Assembly: GCF_002113375.1 (NCBI RefSeq)
Contig: NZ_NEHO01000005.1
Coordinates: 1-64,000, forward strand
Length of the DNA stretch: 64,000 nucleotides
From: Pseudomonas sp. R37(2017)
GTDB taxonomy: Bacteria; Pseudomonadota; Gammaproteobacteria; Pseudomonadales; Pseudomonadaceae
Direction of reading: 5' to 3'
The first letter of the stretch is position 1; every line of letters starts with the position of its first letter. Under the pieces are notes generated by a model. That model did no database searches. It was not told where the DNA came from and saw only the letters and a list, made by a program, of their open reading frames with translations. Below are positions 51,668 to 60,064 of this stretch, in pieces. Position numbers and translations under genes: made by a program.

Positions 51668-54562
51668 TTATTGGCAAGCTTCGCAATCCGGCTCGTCGAT
51701 GGCGCAAGCCTTCGGCACTGGAGCAGGGCCGGCGGGCGCTGCCAGGACCGAATCTTCACCGTGGTTGCCGCCGCTGGAAACAGCGTTCAGCTTGCCGGTG
51801 TTGATGGTCGACTTCTCGGTGCTGGTCGCGGCCAGGGCGCGGAGGTAGTAAGTGGTTTTCAGGCCACGGTACCAGGCCATGCGGTAGGTCACGTCGAGCT
51901 TCTTGCCCGATGCGCCGGCGATGTACAGGTTCAGCGACTGTGCCTGGTCGATCCACTTCTGACGACGGCTGGCCGCGTCAACGATCCACTTGGTGTCCAC
52001 TTCGAACGCAGTGGCGTAGAGGGCCTTGAGTTCTTGTGGGATGCGCTCGATCTGCTGCACCGAACCGTCGTAGTACTTCAGGTCGTTGATCATGACCGAG
52101 TCCCACAGACCGCGAGCCTTCAGGTCGCGAACCAGGTACGGGTTGATCACGGTGAATTCGCCCGACAGGTTCGATTTCACATACAGGTTCTGGTAGGTCG
52201 GTTCGATCGACTGCGAGACGCCGGTGATGTTGGCGATGGTCGCGGTCGGTGCGATGGCCATGATGTTCGAGTTACGGATGCCTTTCTGTACCCGGGCGCG
52301 AACCGGTGCCCAGTCCAGGGATTCGTTCAGGTCGACATCGATGTACTTCTGGCCACGGGCTTCGATCAGGATCTGTTGCGAATCCAGCGGCAGGATGCCC
52401 TTGGACCACAGCGAACCCTGGAAGGTGTCGTAGGCGCCACGCTCATCGGCCAGGTCGCAGGACGCCTGGATTGCGTAGTAGCTGACCGCTTCCATCGACT
52501 TGTCGGCGAACTCGACGGCGGCGTCGGAACCGTAAGGGATGTGCTGCAGGTACAGCGCGTCCTGGAAGCCCATGATGCCCAGGCCGACCGGACGGTGCTT
52601 GAAGTTGGAGTTCTTCGCTTGCGGCACCGAGTAGTAGTTGATGTCGATCACGTTATCGAGCATGCGCACGGCGGTGTTCACGGTGCGTTGCAGCTTGGCG
52701 CTGTCCAGCTTGCCGTCGACGATGTGGTTCGGCAGGTTGATCGAGCCCAGGTTGCAAACGGCGATCTCGTCCTTGTTGGTGTTCAAGGTGATCTCGGTGC
52801 ACAGGTTCGAGCTGTGGACCACGCCGACGTGCTGCTGCGGGCTGCGCAGGTTGCACGGGTCTTTGAAAGTCAGCCATGGGTGGCCGGTTTCGAACAGCAT
52901 GGACAGCATTTTGCGCCACAGGTCTTTGGCCTGGATGGTCTTGAACAGCTTGACCTTGCCCGGGTACTCGGTCAGGGCTTCGTAGTACTCGTAGCGCTCT
53001 TCGAAGGCCTTGCCGGTCAGGTCGTGCAGGTCCGGTACTTCGGATGGCGAGAACAGGGTCCACTTGCCGTCATCGAAGACGCGCTTCATGAACAGGTCAG
53101 GGATCCAGTTGGCGGTGTTCATGTCGTGGGTACGACGGCGGTCGTCACCGGTGTTCTTGCGCAGTTCGATGAACTCTTCGATGTCCATGTGCCAGGTTTC
53201 CAGGTAGGCACAGACAGCGCCTTTGCGCTTGCCGCCCTGGTTAACGGCAACGGCGGTGTCGTTCACTACTTTCAGGAACGGCACGACGCCCTGGGACTTG
53301 CCGTTGGTGCCCTTGATGTACGAACCCAGCGCACGAACCGGCGTCCAGTCGTTGCCCAGGCCGCCAGCGAATTTCGACAGCATGGCGTTGTCGTGGATCG
53401 CGTGGTAGATGCCCGACAGGTCATCCGGCACGGTGGTCAGGTAGCAGCTCGACAGTTGTGGACGCAGGGTACCGGCGTTGAACAGGGTCGGGGTCGAAGC
53501 CATGTAGTCGAAGGACGACAGCAGGTTGTAGAACTCGATCGCGCGGGCTTCGCGGTCTTTTTCTTCGATCGCCAGGCCCATGGCCACGCGCATGAAGAAG
53601 ATCTGCGGCAGTTCGAAACGCACGCCATCCTTGTGGATGAAGTAACGGTCGTACAGGGTCTGCAGGCCCAGGTAGGTGAACTGCTGGTCGCGCTCGTGGT
53701 TGATCGCCTTGCCCAGTTTTTCCAGGTCGAAGCTGGCCAGCTCAGGGTTCAGCAGCTCGTACTCCACACCCTTGGCGATGTAGGCAGGCAGGGCCTTGGC
53801 GTACAGGTCGGCCATTTCGTGGTGAGTGGCGCTCTCGGCAACGCCGAGGAAACCCAGGCCTTCGGCACGCAGGGTGTCCATCAGCAGGCGCGCGGTCACG
53901 AACGAGTAGTTCGGCTCGCGTTCAACCAGGGTACGGGCAGTCATCACCAGGGCGGTGTTGACGTCATTCAGGGCCACGCCGTCGTACAGGTTCTTCAGGG
54001 TCTCGCGCTGGATCAGGTCGCCGTCGACTTCTTCCAGGCCTTCGCACGCTTCGGTGACGATGGTGTTCAGGCGGCCCATGTCCAGCGGCGCCAGGCTGCC
54101 GTCGGCACGGGTGATGCGGATCGACGGGTGAGCGTTGACCGCTTCCTCGGCCGGGGTGTGCGCGGCGCGCTCCTTGGCACGGGAATCACGGTAGATCACG
54201 TAGTCGCGCGCCACTTTCTGCTCGCCGGCACGCATCAGGGCCAGTTCGACCTGGTCCTGGATTTCTTCGATGTGGATGGTGCCGCCCGATGGCATGCGAC
54301 GCTTGAAGGTCGCGGTGACCTGTTCGGTCAGGCGGGCAACGGTGTCGTGGATTCGCGACGAGGCGGCAGCGGTGCCGCCCTCAACTGCGAGAAACGCTTT
54401 GGTGATGGCGACGGTGATTTTGTCATCGGTGTAGGGAACGACAGTGCCGTTACGCTTGATCACGCGCAGTTGGCCAGGCGCGGTGGCGGACAGATCCGAA
54501 TTCGAATCAGCGGCCTGCGGCAAGGTGCCCTGCGGGTTCTCGCGAGTTGTGTCGGTTTGCAT
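51668..54562 (-). CDS. nrdA: Ribonucleoside-diphosphate reductase alpha subunit (class Ia, two ATP cones)
   Basis: NrdA (964 aa) holds the active site and the allosteric sites of class Ia ribonucleotide reductase. It has two ATP-cone domains: the first at about residues 30-125 (VIKRNGTVVPYTDDKITVAI), the second at about 140-235 (ITRADGSLAPLDMGRLNTIV). P. aeruginosa NrdA has the same double cone. The catalytic barrel includes LSSCYLTTVPDD, NLCTEITLNTNKDEIAVCNL and MAIAPTATIANITG; the C-terminal redox pair is CAIDEPDCEACQ. The ATG at 54562 is chosen over one 18 bases upstream because GGAG precedes it. The gene lies far from nrdB, behind NrdR boxes and a DnaA box. Confidence 0.96.
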   Translation of the reverse strand: MQTDTTRENPQGTLPQAADSNSDLSATAPGQLRVIKRNGTVVPYTDDKITVAITKAFLAVEGGTAAASSRIHDTVARLTEQVTATFKRRMPSGGTIHIEEIQDQVELALMRAGEQKVARDYVIYRDSRAKERAAHTPAEEAVNAHPSIRITRADGSLAPLDMGRLNTIVTEACEGLEEVDGDLIQRETLKNLYDGVALNDVNTALVMTARTLVEREPNYSFVTARLLMDTLRAEGLGFLGVAESATHHEMADLYAKALPAYIAKGVEYELLNPELASFDLEKLGKAINHERDQQFTYLGLQTLYDRYFIHKDGVRFELPQIFFMRVAMGLAIEEKDREARAIEFYNLLSSFDYMASTPTLFNAGTLRPQLSSCYLTTVPDDLSGIYHAIHDNAMLSKFAGGLGNDWTPVRALGSYIKGTNGKSQGVVPFLKVVNDTAVAVNQGGKRKGAVCAYLETWHMDIEEFIELRKNTGDDRRRTHDMNTANWIPDLFMKRVFDDGKWTLFSPSEVPDLHDLTGKAFEERYEYYEALTEYPGKVKLFKTIQAKDLWRKMLSMLFETGHPWLTFKDPCNLRSPQQHVGVVHSSNLCTEITLNTNKDEIAVCNLGSINLPNHIVDGKLDSAKLQRTVNTAVRMLDNVIDINYYSVPQAKNSNFKHRPVGLGIMGFQDALYLQHIPYGSDAAVEFADKSMEAVSYYAIQASCDLADERGAYDTFQGSLWSKGILPLDSQQILIEARGQKYIDVDLNESLDWAPVRARVQKGIRNSNIMAIAPTATIANITGVSQSIEPTYQNLYVKSNLSGEFTVINPYLVRDLKARGLWDSVMINDLKYYDGSVQQIERIPQELKALYATAFEVDTKWIVDAASRRQKWIDQAQSLNLYIAGASGKKLDVTYRMAWYRGLKTTYYLRALAATSTEKSTINTGKLNAVSSGGNHGEDSVLAAPAGPAPVPKACAIDEPDCEACQ

Positions 54563-54927
54563 GGGGGAGTGTCTCCACATTCTCTATGTTTGTTTGGGCA
54601 CCATCACGGCGCCCACCGTTCCGTCCAGAAGCACTACAACCGGCGAACGCCGGGCATAACAACTTCGGGACAGTAGGAAGGGGGCTTTATCGGGCGCCGC
54701 TTCCATGCCGAAGTCTTTGGTTTCACGCCTTGGGCCTGAAACCGGGGTCCTTTGCAGGTGACAGTTTGGACTGCAACACCCGTACCGTTTTCACCACTCG
54801 GGGCCGAAACACGGTAGCCATCCGCATGGGCGGTTTGGTCTTTCGAAAATACGTTTGATTCAACCGGACAGAGGCAATAAAAGCGCTTGAAATTGGTGTC
54901 TGGTTTGTGTTTGGTTTTTCGCGCAAA

Positions 54928-54974
54928 ACCCTATATCTAGGGTTTTTTTAGCGCAGAGCTACAAGATAATGCGT
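54928..54974 (-). promoter_or_regulatory. Tandem NrdR boxes of nrdA
   Basis: The palindrome ACCCTATATCTAGGGT (54928-54943) and CTACAAGATAATGCGT (54959-54974, read as its complement ACGCATTATCTTGTAG) match 13 and 11 of 16 positions of the NrdR consensus as I recall it. Their starts are exactly 31 bases apart, about three helical turns, the usual spacing for NrdR box pairs. Confidence 0.7.
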
Positions 54975-55000
54975 TTTAGGTAGGGGTGCAACGTACTGCC

Positions 55001-55009
55001 TGTGGATAA
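55001..55009 (-). promoter_or_regulatory. DnaA box upstream of nrdA
   Basis: TTATCCACA on the minus strand is a perfect DnaA box, 27 bases upstream of the second NrdR box. DnaA links nrdAB expression to replication start in E. coli; the same role here is inferred. Confidence 0.65.
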
Positions 55010-55301
55010 ACCTGTGCGTAAATTGTGTGTGAAAGAGGGAACCGGCGTGTAGGCCGCGACGCTGCTGGACCGGACCTTTTTTCAGCGATTTTCTACGATT
55101 GAAAACGCTCGATCGGATTTTCAAGGGCGCGAACCCTATCACAAAAAACCGTGTCGTCCGAACGCATTTACCCGCTTGTGTTCTCGACGGGCGGCGTTTA
55201 TACAATCGGCCCAGCGTGTATACATGTTTATCCTCCCGAATCATTACAAAAAGACGGGTGGATCCTTCTTTATTAGTGTTCTTGGCAAGCAGAGGTCACC
55301 C

Positions 55302-56024
55302 GTGGAGCAAGAAGCCTGGCAGGTATTGATAGTGGAGGACGACCAGCGACTGGCCGAACTGACCCGCGATTACCTGGAAGCCAATGGCCTGCGCGTATCG
55401 ATCGAAGGGGATGGCGCCCTCGCTGCGAACCGCATCATCAAGGAGCAACCGGATCTGGTGATTCTCGACCTGATGCTCCCCGGCGAAGACGGCCTGAGCA
55501 TTTGCCGCAAGGTCCGCTCACGCTACGACGGCCCGATCCTGATGCTCACCGCCCGTACCGATGACACTGACCAGATTCTCGGCCTGGACCTGGGCGCTGA
55601 CGACTACGTGTGCAAGCCGGTGCGGCCGCGCTTGCTGCTGGCACGCATCCAGGCCCTGTTGCGTCGCAGTGAAACACCGGAAGTCGCCCCGGAAAAACAG
55701 CGGCGTCTACAGTTCGGCCCGCTGATCGTCGACAACGCCCTGCGTGAAGCCTGGTTGCAGGGGGCCGGCATCGAACTGACCAGCGCCGAGTTCGACTTGC
55801 TCTGGCTATTGGTGGCCAATGCCGGGCGCATTCTGTCCCGGGAGGAGATCTTCACCGCGCTGCGGGGTATCGGTTATGACGGTCAGGACCGCTCCATCGA
55901 TGTGCGCATCTCGCGCATCCGCCCGAAAATCGGCGATGACCCGGAACATCCACGGCTGATCAAGACCGTGCGCAGCAAAGGCTATCTGTTCGTTCCCGAG
56001 GCTTGCGTAGACCAGACCCTGTGA
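55302..56024 (+). CDS. OmpR-family response regulator (RstA-like), GTG start
   Basis: The 240-residue protein has a receiver (residues 5-120; LIVEDDQRLAE, phosphorylation Asp in LVILDLMLPGEDG, Lys in YVCKPVRP) and a C-terminal winged helix (residues 140-235; LTSAEFDLLWLLVANAGRIL, SIDVRISRIRPKIG, IKTVRSKGYLF). GTG at 55302 with AGAGGTC upstream gives the expected start; the frame is open further but unrelated. It is coupled to the kinase downstream by a 4-base overlap. Its position next to nrdA matches PA1157 of P. aeruginosa. Confidence 0.9.
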   Translation: MEQEAWQVLIVEDDQRLAELTRDYLEANGLRVSIEGDGALAANRIIKEQPDLVILDLMLPGEDGLSICRKVRSRYDGPILMLTARTDDTDQILGLDLGADDYVCKPVRPRLLLARIQALLRRSETPEVAPEKQRRLQFGPLIVDNALREAWLQGAGIELTSAEFDLLWLLVANAGRILSREEIFTALRGIGYDGQDRSIDVRISRIRPKIGDDPEHPRLIKTVRSKGYLFVPEACVDQTL

Positions 56025-57631
56025 ACTCGATCTTCCTGCGTATCTATGGCGGCATGTGCGCCGCGTTGATTCTGGTGGCGGTGCTCGGCGTGCTGGCGTT
56101 GCACATGCTCAATCAGGTGCGCAGCGAGCAATACCGCGAGCGCCTGGCCCACGGCACGTTTTCGCTGATGGCCGACAACCTGCAACCGATGAACCAGACC
56201 GAACGCCACCGTGCCTTGCTGGTGTGGGAGCGGTTGCTGGGCATTCCGCTGGCGCTGAAAACCTTTGCCGAGACTGACCTCGACCTGACCCAGCGCACCC
56301 GTGTGTTGCACGGCCAGGCATTGGTGGAGCAGACCGGACCGCACGCGGCGAAGGTCTACAAGCTGGTCAGCGACAAGGAACAACTGATGCTCACCGGGGA
56401 GGTGCAGCAGATCAGTGAGCAACTGGCTCGCGCGACCATCTACCTGTTGACCGATGAGCTGGTACGCGCCCCGGTCGCCGATCAGCCATTGCGCCTGGCG
56501 CAATTGAAAGAAAACAAGGGGTTCGGCTTCGATCTGCGCCTGGTCACGGTGGACGAGGCCGACATGGACGAAGACCAAAGCCGCCGGGTGTCCGAGGGCG
56601 ACACCGTGATGGCATTGGGCAAGGGGGGCGATTCGATCCGGGTGTTTGCCGGCATGGTCGGCACTCCGTGGGTCCTGGAAATCGGCCCCTTGTATCAGAT
56701 GAATCCGTATCCACCGGAGTGGCTGGTGCTGATCGCCGCGCTGGGCCTGACGCTGATCGGATTGATCGTTTACCTGTTGGTGCGTCAACTGGAGCGCCGC
56801 TTGCGTGGCCTCGAGGCCGCCGCCACGCGCATTGCCAAGGGCAGCCTGGAGACCCGCGTGCCGGCGCGTGGCGCGGACTCGGTGGGGCGGTTGGCCTCGG
56901 CGTTCAATGGCATGGCCGAGCACTTGCAACAGTTGCTGGCGATCCAGCGCGAACTGGTGCGCGCGGTGTCCCATGAATTGCGCACGCCGGTGGCGCGCCT
57001 GCGCTTTGGCCTGGAAATGATAGGTTCGGCGACCACGCCGCAAGCCCTGGAAAAATACTGCCAGGGCATGGACCACGACATCGAGGACCTCGACCGGCTG
57101 GTGGACGAGATGCTGACCTATGCGCGGCTGGAGCAGGGCTCGCCGGCGCTGAACTTTCAGCGAATCGACCTGGATGCCTTGGTCAATCAGGTGATTGAGG
57201 AACTGGCGCCGTTGCGCGCCGACGTCACGGTGCAGCGCGGGCTCTGCCTGTCGGCGGCCGATAACGACGACGCTTGGGTCGAGGCTGAGCCGCGCTTTCT
57301 GCATCGGGCGATCCAGAACCTGGTGAGCAACGCCATGCGCCATGCGCAATCACGGGTGACCATCAGCTATCAGGTGGGGCAGCAACGATGCCGAGTGGAT
57401 ATCGAGGATGACGGGCCTGGAGTGCCGGAGTCGGCGTGGGAGAAGATCTTCACGCCGTTCCTGCGTCTCGACGACAGCCGTACCCGCGCGTCTGGAGGCC
57501 ATGGGTTAGGCCTGTCCATTGTGCGGCGCATCATCCATTGGCATGACGGGCGCGCGTTGATCGGCAAGAGCAAGAGCCTGGGCGGGGCGTGCTTCAGCCT
57601 GAGCTGGCCGCGCAATCAGGAGAAGCGTTGA
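56021..57631 (+). CDS. Sensor histidine kinase (RstB-like), GTG start
   Basis: The 536-residue inner-membrane kinase has a membrane segment at residues 7-28, a periplasmic sensor domain of about 210 residues, a second membrane segment near residue 240 (VLIAALGLTLIGLIVYLLV), a HAMP domain, the dimerisation and phosphorylation helix VRAVSHELRTPVARLR (near residue 318), the N box FLHRAIQNLVSNAMRHA and the G boxes DIEDDGPGVP and GGHGLGLSIV. The GTG start overlaps the regulator stop (GTGA). The signal is unknown; the periplasmic domain points to an envelope or extracellular cue. Confidence 0.9.
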   Translation: MNSIFLRIYGGMCAALILVAVLGVLALHMLNQVRSEQYRERLAHGTFSLMADNLQPMNQTERHRALLVWERLLGIPLALKTFAETDLDLTQRTRVLHGQALVEQTGPHAAKVYKLVSDKEQLMLTGEVQQISEQLARATIYLLTDELVRAPVADQPLRLAQLKENKGFGFDLRLVTVDEADMDEDQSRRVSEGDTVMALGKGGDSIRVFAGMVGTPWVLEIGPLYQMNPYPPEWLVLIAALGLTLIGLIVYLLVRQLERRLRGLEAAATRIAKGSLETRVPARGADSVGRLASAFNGMAEHLQQLLAIQRELVRAVSHELRTPVARLRFGLEMIGSATTPQALEKYCQGMDHDIEDLDRLVDEMLTYARLEQGSPALNFQRIDLDALVNQVIEELAPLRADVTVQRGLCLSAADNDDAWVEAEPRFLHRAIQNLVSNAMRHAQSRVTISYQVGQQRCRVDIEDDGPGVPESAWEKIFTPFLRLDDSRTRASGGHGLGLSIVRRIIHWHDGRALIGKSKSLGGACFSLSWPRNQEKR

Positions 57632-57658
57632 GTCTCGGATCCATGTCTCGCCACAAAT

Positions 57659-57690
57659 CCCTGTAGGAGCGAGCCTGCTCGCGATGGCGG
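57659..57690. repeat. Single REP palindrome
   Basis: CCCTGTAGGAGCGAGCCTGC and the following TCGCGATGGCGG form one REP unit without an inverted partner nearby, between the kinase and the convergent pcpS gene. Confidence 0.7.
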
Positions 57691-57711
57691 CCAAACAGGC
57701 GCCAATCAACC

Positions 57712-58446
57712 TCAGGCCTTGATACTGACCAGACTCAACAACTGCCCATCCTTGACCCCGAACTGCGCATCCAGCTCGGTGCCGTTGCACCATTCGCTGG
57801 ACAAATCAGTGAGCAGCCGCAACCGCACTTCGCCCGACTCACGCCACTCCAGCACTTCGGCGTGTTCGAAATAAAAACGTTGCTGAACGATCGGATAGAG
57901 CGCCTTGAACAGGCTTTCCTTGACCGAGAACGTCAGGGTGACCAGCAATGCCAGTTGATCGCGAGGACCGGCCGCCATGCGCTGTAGCTCCGGCGGGTTG
58001 AGGATCTCACCGGCCAGGCGCTCGGCCCGATCGGCATTGAGCAGGTTTTCCAGGTCCATGCCCAGGCCGCGCCAATGGCTTTTGTTCGCCACGATCGCTG
58101 CCGCCCGGCCGGTGCTGTGGGTGATCGAGCCAGTGATATGAGCAGGCCAGACCGGTGCCCGGTCTTCACCGATGGCCGGAATGAAGCTCAAACCTTCGAG
58201 CCGCTGCAATGCGGCCCGGGCGCACACCCGCCCGGCGAGATACTCCGCCTGCCGTTTGGCCACCGAGCGCTGAATGCTCGCCGGCATGTCGACTGCGCTG
58301 CGCAGAAAGTCATCGCTGGCCAGTCGGGCGCTATCGAAGTGAGTGCTCGACAGGACCGTATCGGGCAGCGCAATCGGCAGCGGCCAATGGTCGTCGAGGG
58401 GCGTGCAGCAGACGGGCAGGGCTGGGGCTGGATTCATGTCGGGCAT
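57712..58446 (-). CDS. pcpS: 4'-phosphopantetheinyl transferase (PcpS/EntD type)
   Basis: The 244-residue enzyme moves the phosphopantetheine arm of CoA onto carrier proteins of fatty acid, siderophore and polyketide synthesis. P. aeruginosa PcpS is the only such enzyme there and serves both fatty acid and siderophore carriers. The metal and CoA motifs are visible: RGLGMDLENLL (near residue 125) and FSVKESLFKALYP (near residue 172); GEDRAPVWP and ITHSTG are family features. Another ATG three codons downstream is possible, as neither has a clear ribosome binding site. Confidence 0.92.
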   Translation of the reverse strand: MPDMNPAPALPVCCTPLDDHWPLPIALPDTVLSSTHFDSARLASDDFLRSAVDMPASIQRSVAKRQAEYLAGRVCARAALQRLEGLSFIPAIGEDRAPVWPAHITGSITHSTGRAAAIVANKSHWRGLGMDLENLLNADRAERLAGEILNPPELQRMAAGPRDQLALLVTLTFSVKESLFKALYPIVQQRFYFEHAEVLEWRESGEVRLRLLTDLSSEWCNGTELDAQFGVKDGQLLSLVSIKA

Positions 58447-58566
58447 TTTGCCGGGTTGGCTTGACGCTGGGTAGTGTAAAGCTTCAGGTCGTTGGCAATG
58501 GCTGCGAAGAACAGGCGCAGGGTTGTATGCCGTTTTGAAGCTTGTCGAAACATCCGGAAGGGGGCG

Positions 58567-58605
58567 GTTCAGCCCAGGTTCAGAGTGCGTTCAGGGGGAG
58601 TTCAG
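58567..58605 (+). promoter_or_regulatory. PhoP box array (four GTTCAG half-sites) of oprH
   Basis: GTTCAG occurs at 58567, 58578, 58589 and 58600, each exactly 11 bases apart on the same strand. PhoP binds direct repeats of this kind (two half-sites with a 5-base spacer), so two dimers could bind side by side, or one in several registers. The oprH start is 60 bases downstream. Confidence 0.88.
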
Positions 58606-58664
58606 GGCGCGGTACGTAACCTTGCCTCGTACCCAAAAACAAACGGCACACGAGGAACGCACCA

Positions 58665-59267
58665 ATGACTGGATTCAAAAAACTGCTACTGGCATTCACG
58701 GTTCTGGGCGCGAGCACCGCAGCTTTCGCGTCCGACGACAACTTCGCCAGCCTTACGCTTGGACAGACCAGCGATAAGATCAAAAAATCCCACGCTCTGA
58801 ACGACAACCTCAATCACCCGAACGCCGATGGCGTGATTGGCAAGGACACCACCTGGGGTGTTCGGCTGGGCCAGCAAAACGCGAAGGGCCGCTACTACGC
58901 CACTTACGACAACGTGTCGGGCTCGCACAACGGCATTAAACTGCGTCAGGAAAACCTCCTGGGCAGCTACGATCTGTTCTATCCGGTAGGTGGCAGCACC
59001 AGGCTGTTCGGTGGTGCCACGGCTGGCCTGACCAAAATGACCCAGGAGTCCTCAGGCTTCAGCCGCGACAGTGATATCGGCTACGCCATCGGTGGCCAGA
59101 TGGGTGTGCTGCAACAGGTCTCGCAGAACACTTCGGTTGAACTGGGTTACCGTTATCTGCGCAGTAACGCCAGCACCGAGATGAGCGAGCGCGGTGGCAG
59201 CAAGCAGGGTTCACTGGACCTGACCAGCAGCGCCCAGACCTACCTGTCCGCCAACTACGCTTTCTGA
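58665..59267 (+). CDS. oprH: PhoP-regulated outer membrane protein OprH
   Basis: OprH (200 aa) is a small eight-stranded barrel that binds lipopolysaccharide and stabilises the outer membrane when Mg2+ is low. It has a signal peptide (FKKLLLAFTVLGASTAAFA, cut before SDDN) and matches P. aeruginosa OprH along its length: NFASLTLGQTSDKIKKSHAL, GRYYATYDNVSG, KLRQENLLGSYD, GYRYLRSNASTEM and the terminal aromatic YLSANYAF. The last residue Phe is the usual barrel-assembly signal. It heads the oprH-phoP-phoQ operon. Confidence 0.95.
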   Translation: MTGFKKLLLAFTVLGASTAAFASDDNFASLTLGQTSDKIKKSHALNDNLNHPNADGVIGKDTTWGVRLGQQNAKGRYYATYDNVSGSHNGIKLRQENLLGSYDLFYPVGGSTRLFGGATAGLTKMTQESSGFSRDSDIGYAIGGQMGVLQQVSQNTSVELGYRYLRSNASTEMSERGGSKQGSLDLTSSAQTYLSANYAF

Positions 59268-59289
59268 CAAGCGTTTGTGAGCGGCCTGC

Positions 59290-59319
59290 GCCGGATCAGT
59301 CCGAGTGACTGATCCGGCG
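59290..59319 (+). terminator. Hairpin between oprH and phoP, possible partial terminator
   Basis: GCCGGATCAGT and ACTGATCCGGC make a perfect 11-bp stem after oprH, but only GTTGTC follows instead of a T-run. It may protect the oprH mRNA end and reduce read-through so that OprH is made in excess of PhoPQ. Confidence 0.55.
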
Positions 59320-59386
59320 TTGTCATGTTAGCTATTGAGGTGCGACGTTGTGCCTCTGGAGATGTTGATTTGCCCGGGAGAGCGTT

Positions 59387-60064
59387 ATGAAACTGCTGGT
59401 CGTCGAAGATGAAGCGTTGCTGCGTCATCACCTGAAAACCCGCCTGACGGAGAGCGGCCACGTGGTCGAGTCCGTGGCCAACGCCGAGGAGGCGTTGTAC
59501 CAGGCCACCCAGTTCAACTTTGACCTGGCGGTGATCGATCTCGGTCTGCCGGGCATGAGCGGGCTCGACCTGATCCGCCAGTTGCGTTCAAGTGGCAAAA
59601 CCTTCCCGATCCTGATCCTCACCGCGCGGGGTAACTGGCAGGACAAGGTCGAAGGCCTGGCAGCCGGTGCCGACGATTACGTAGTCAAGCCGTTTCAGTT
59701 CGAAGAACTGGAGGCGCGCCTGAATGCGTTGTTGCGTCGCTCCAGTGGTTTTACCCAGTCGACCATCGTCGCCGGTCCCCTGCTGCTGGATCTGAATCGC
59801 AAGCAGGCGTCCCTCGATGACCAGCCATTGGCGCTGACCGCGTACGAATACCGCATTCTCGAATACCTGATGCGCCACCATCAGCAAGTGGTGCCCAAGG
59901 ACCGCTTGATGGAACAGCTCTACCCCGATGACGACGAGCGCGATCCGAATGTGATCGAGGTACTGGTCGGCCGTCTGCGCCGCAAACTGGAGGGGCCGGG
60001 CGGGTTCAAGCCGATCGACACCGTGCGCGGCCTGGGCTACCTGTTCAATGAGCGTTGCACTTGA
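59387..60064 (+). CDS. phoP: Response regulator PhoP
   Basis: PhoP (225 aa, same length as in P. aeruginosa) activates genes for survival in low Mg2+ and for resistance to cationic peptides. Receiver: MKLLVVEDEALLRHHL, phosphorylation Asp in LAVIDLGLPGMSG, Lys in YVVKPFQFEELEARL. Winged helix: LTAYEYRILEYLMRHHQQVV and VIEVLVGRLRRKLE. GAGAGCG precedes the ATG. The stop overlaps the phoQ start. Confidence 0.96.
   Translation: MKLLVVEDEALLRHHLKTRLTESGHVVESVANAEEALYQATQFNFDLAVIDLGLPGMSGLDLIRQLRSSGKTFPILILTARGNWQDKVEGLAAGADDYVVKPFQFEELEARLNALLRRSSGFTQSTIVAGPLLLDLNRKQASLDDQPLALTAYEYRILEYLMRHHQQVVPKDRLMEQLYPDDDERDPNVIEVLVGRLRRKLEGPGGFKPIDTVRGLGYLFNERCT

Larger units (their letters stand above)
54563..55301. 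other. Divergent control region of nrdA and a two-component system
   Basis: No gene is seen in these 739 bases. On the nrdA side lies a leader of about 350 bases with several inverted repeats (such as CCGGCGAACGCCGG at 54640-54653). Next come the NrdR boxes (54928-54974) and the DnaA box (55001-55009). The plus-strand promoter of the response regulator lies around 55160-55240. I checked for a cobalamin riboswitch in the leader and do not find its B12 box. Confidence 0.5.

Noticed and set aside
51671..54676. 1001-codon plus-strand frame antisense to nrdA
   Set aside because: Shadow of nrdA; Val/Gly/His/Gln-rich translation with no domain.
54700..54850. Cobalamin riboswitch in the nrdA leader
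   Set aside because: The leader is long and structured, but the B12 box and its partner elements are not found on either strand.
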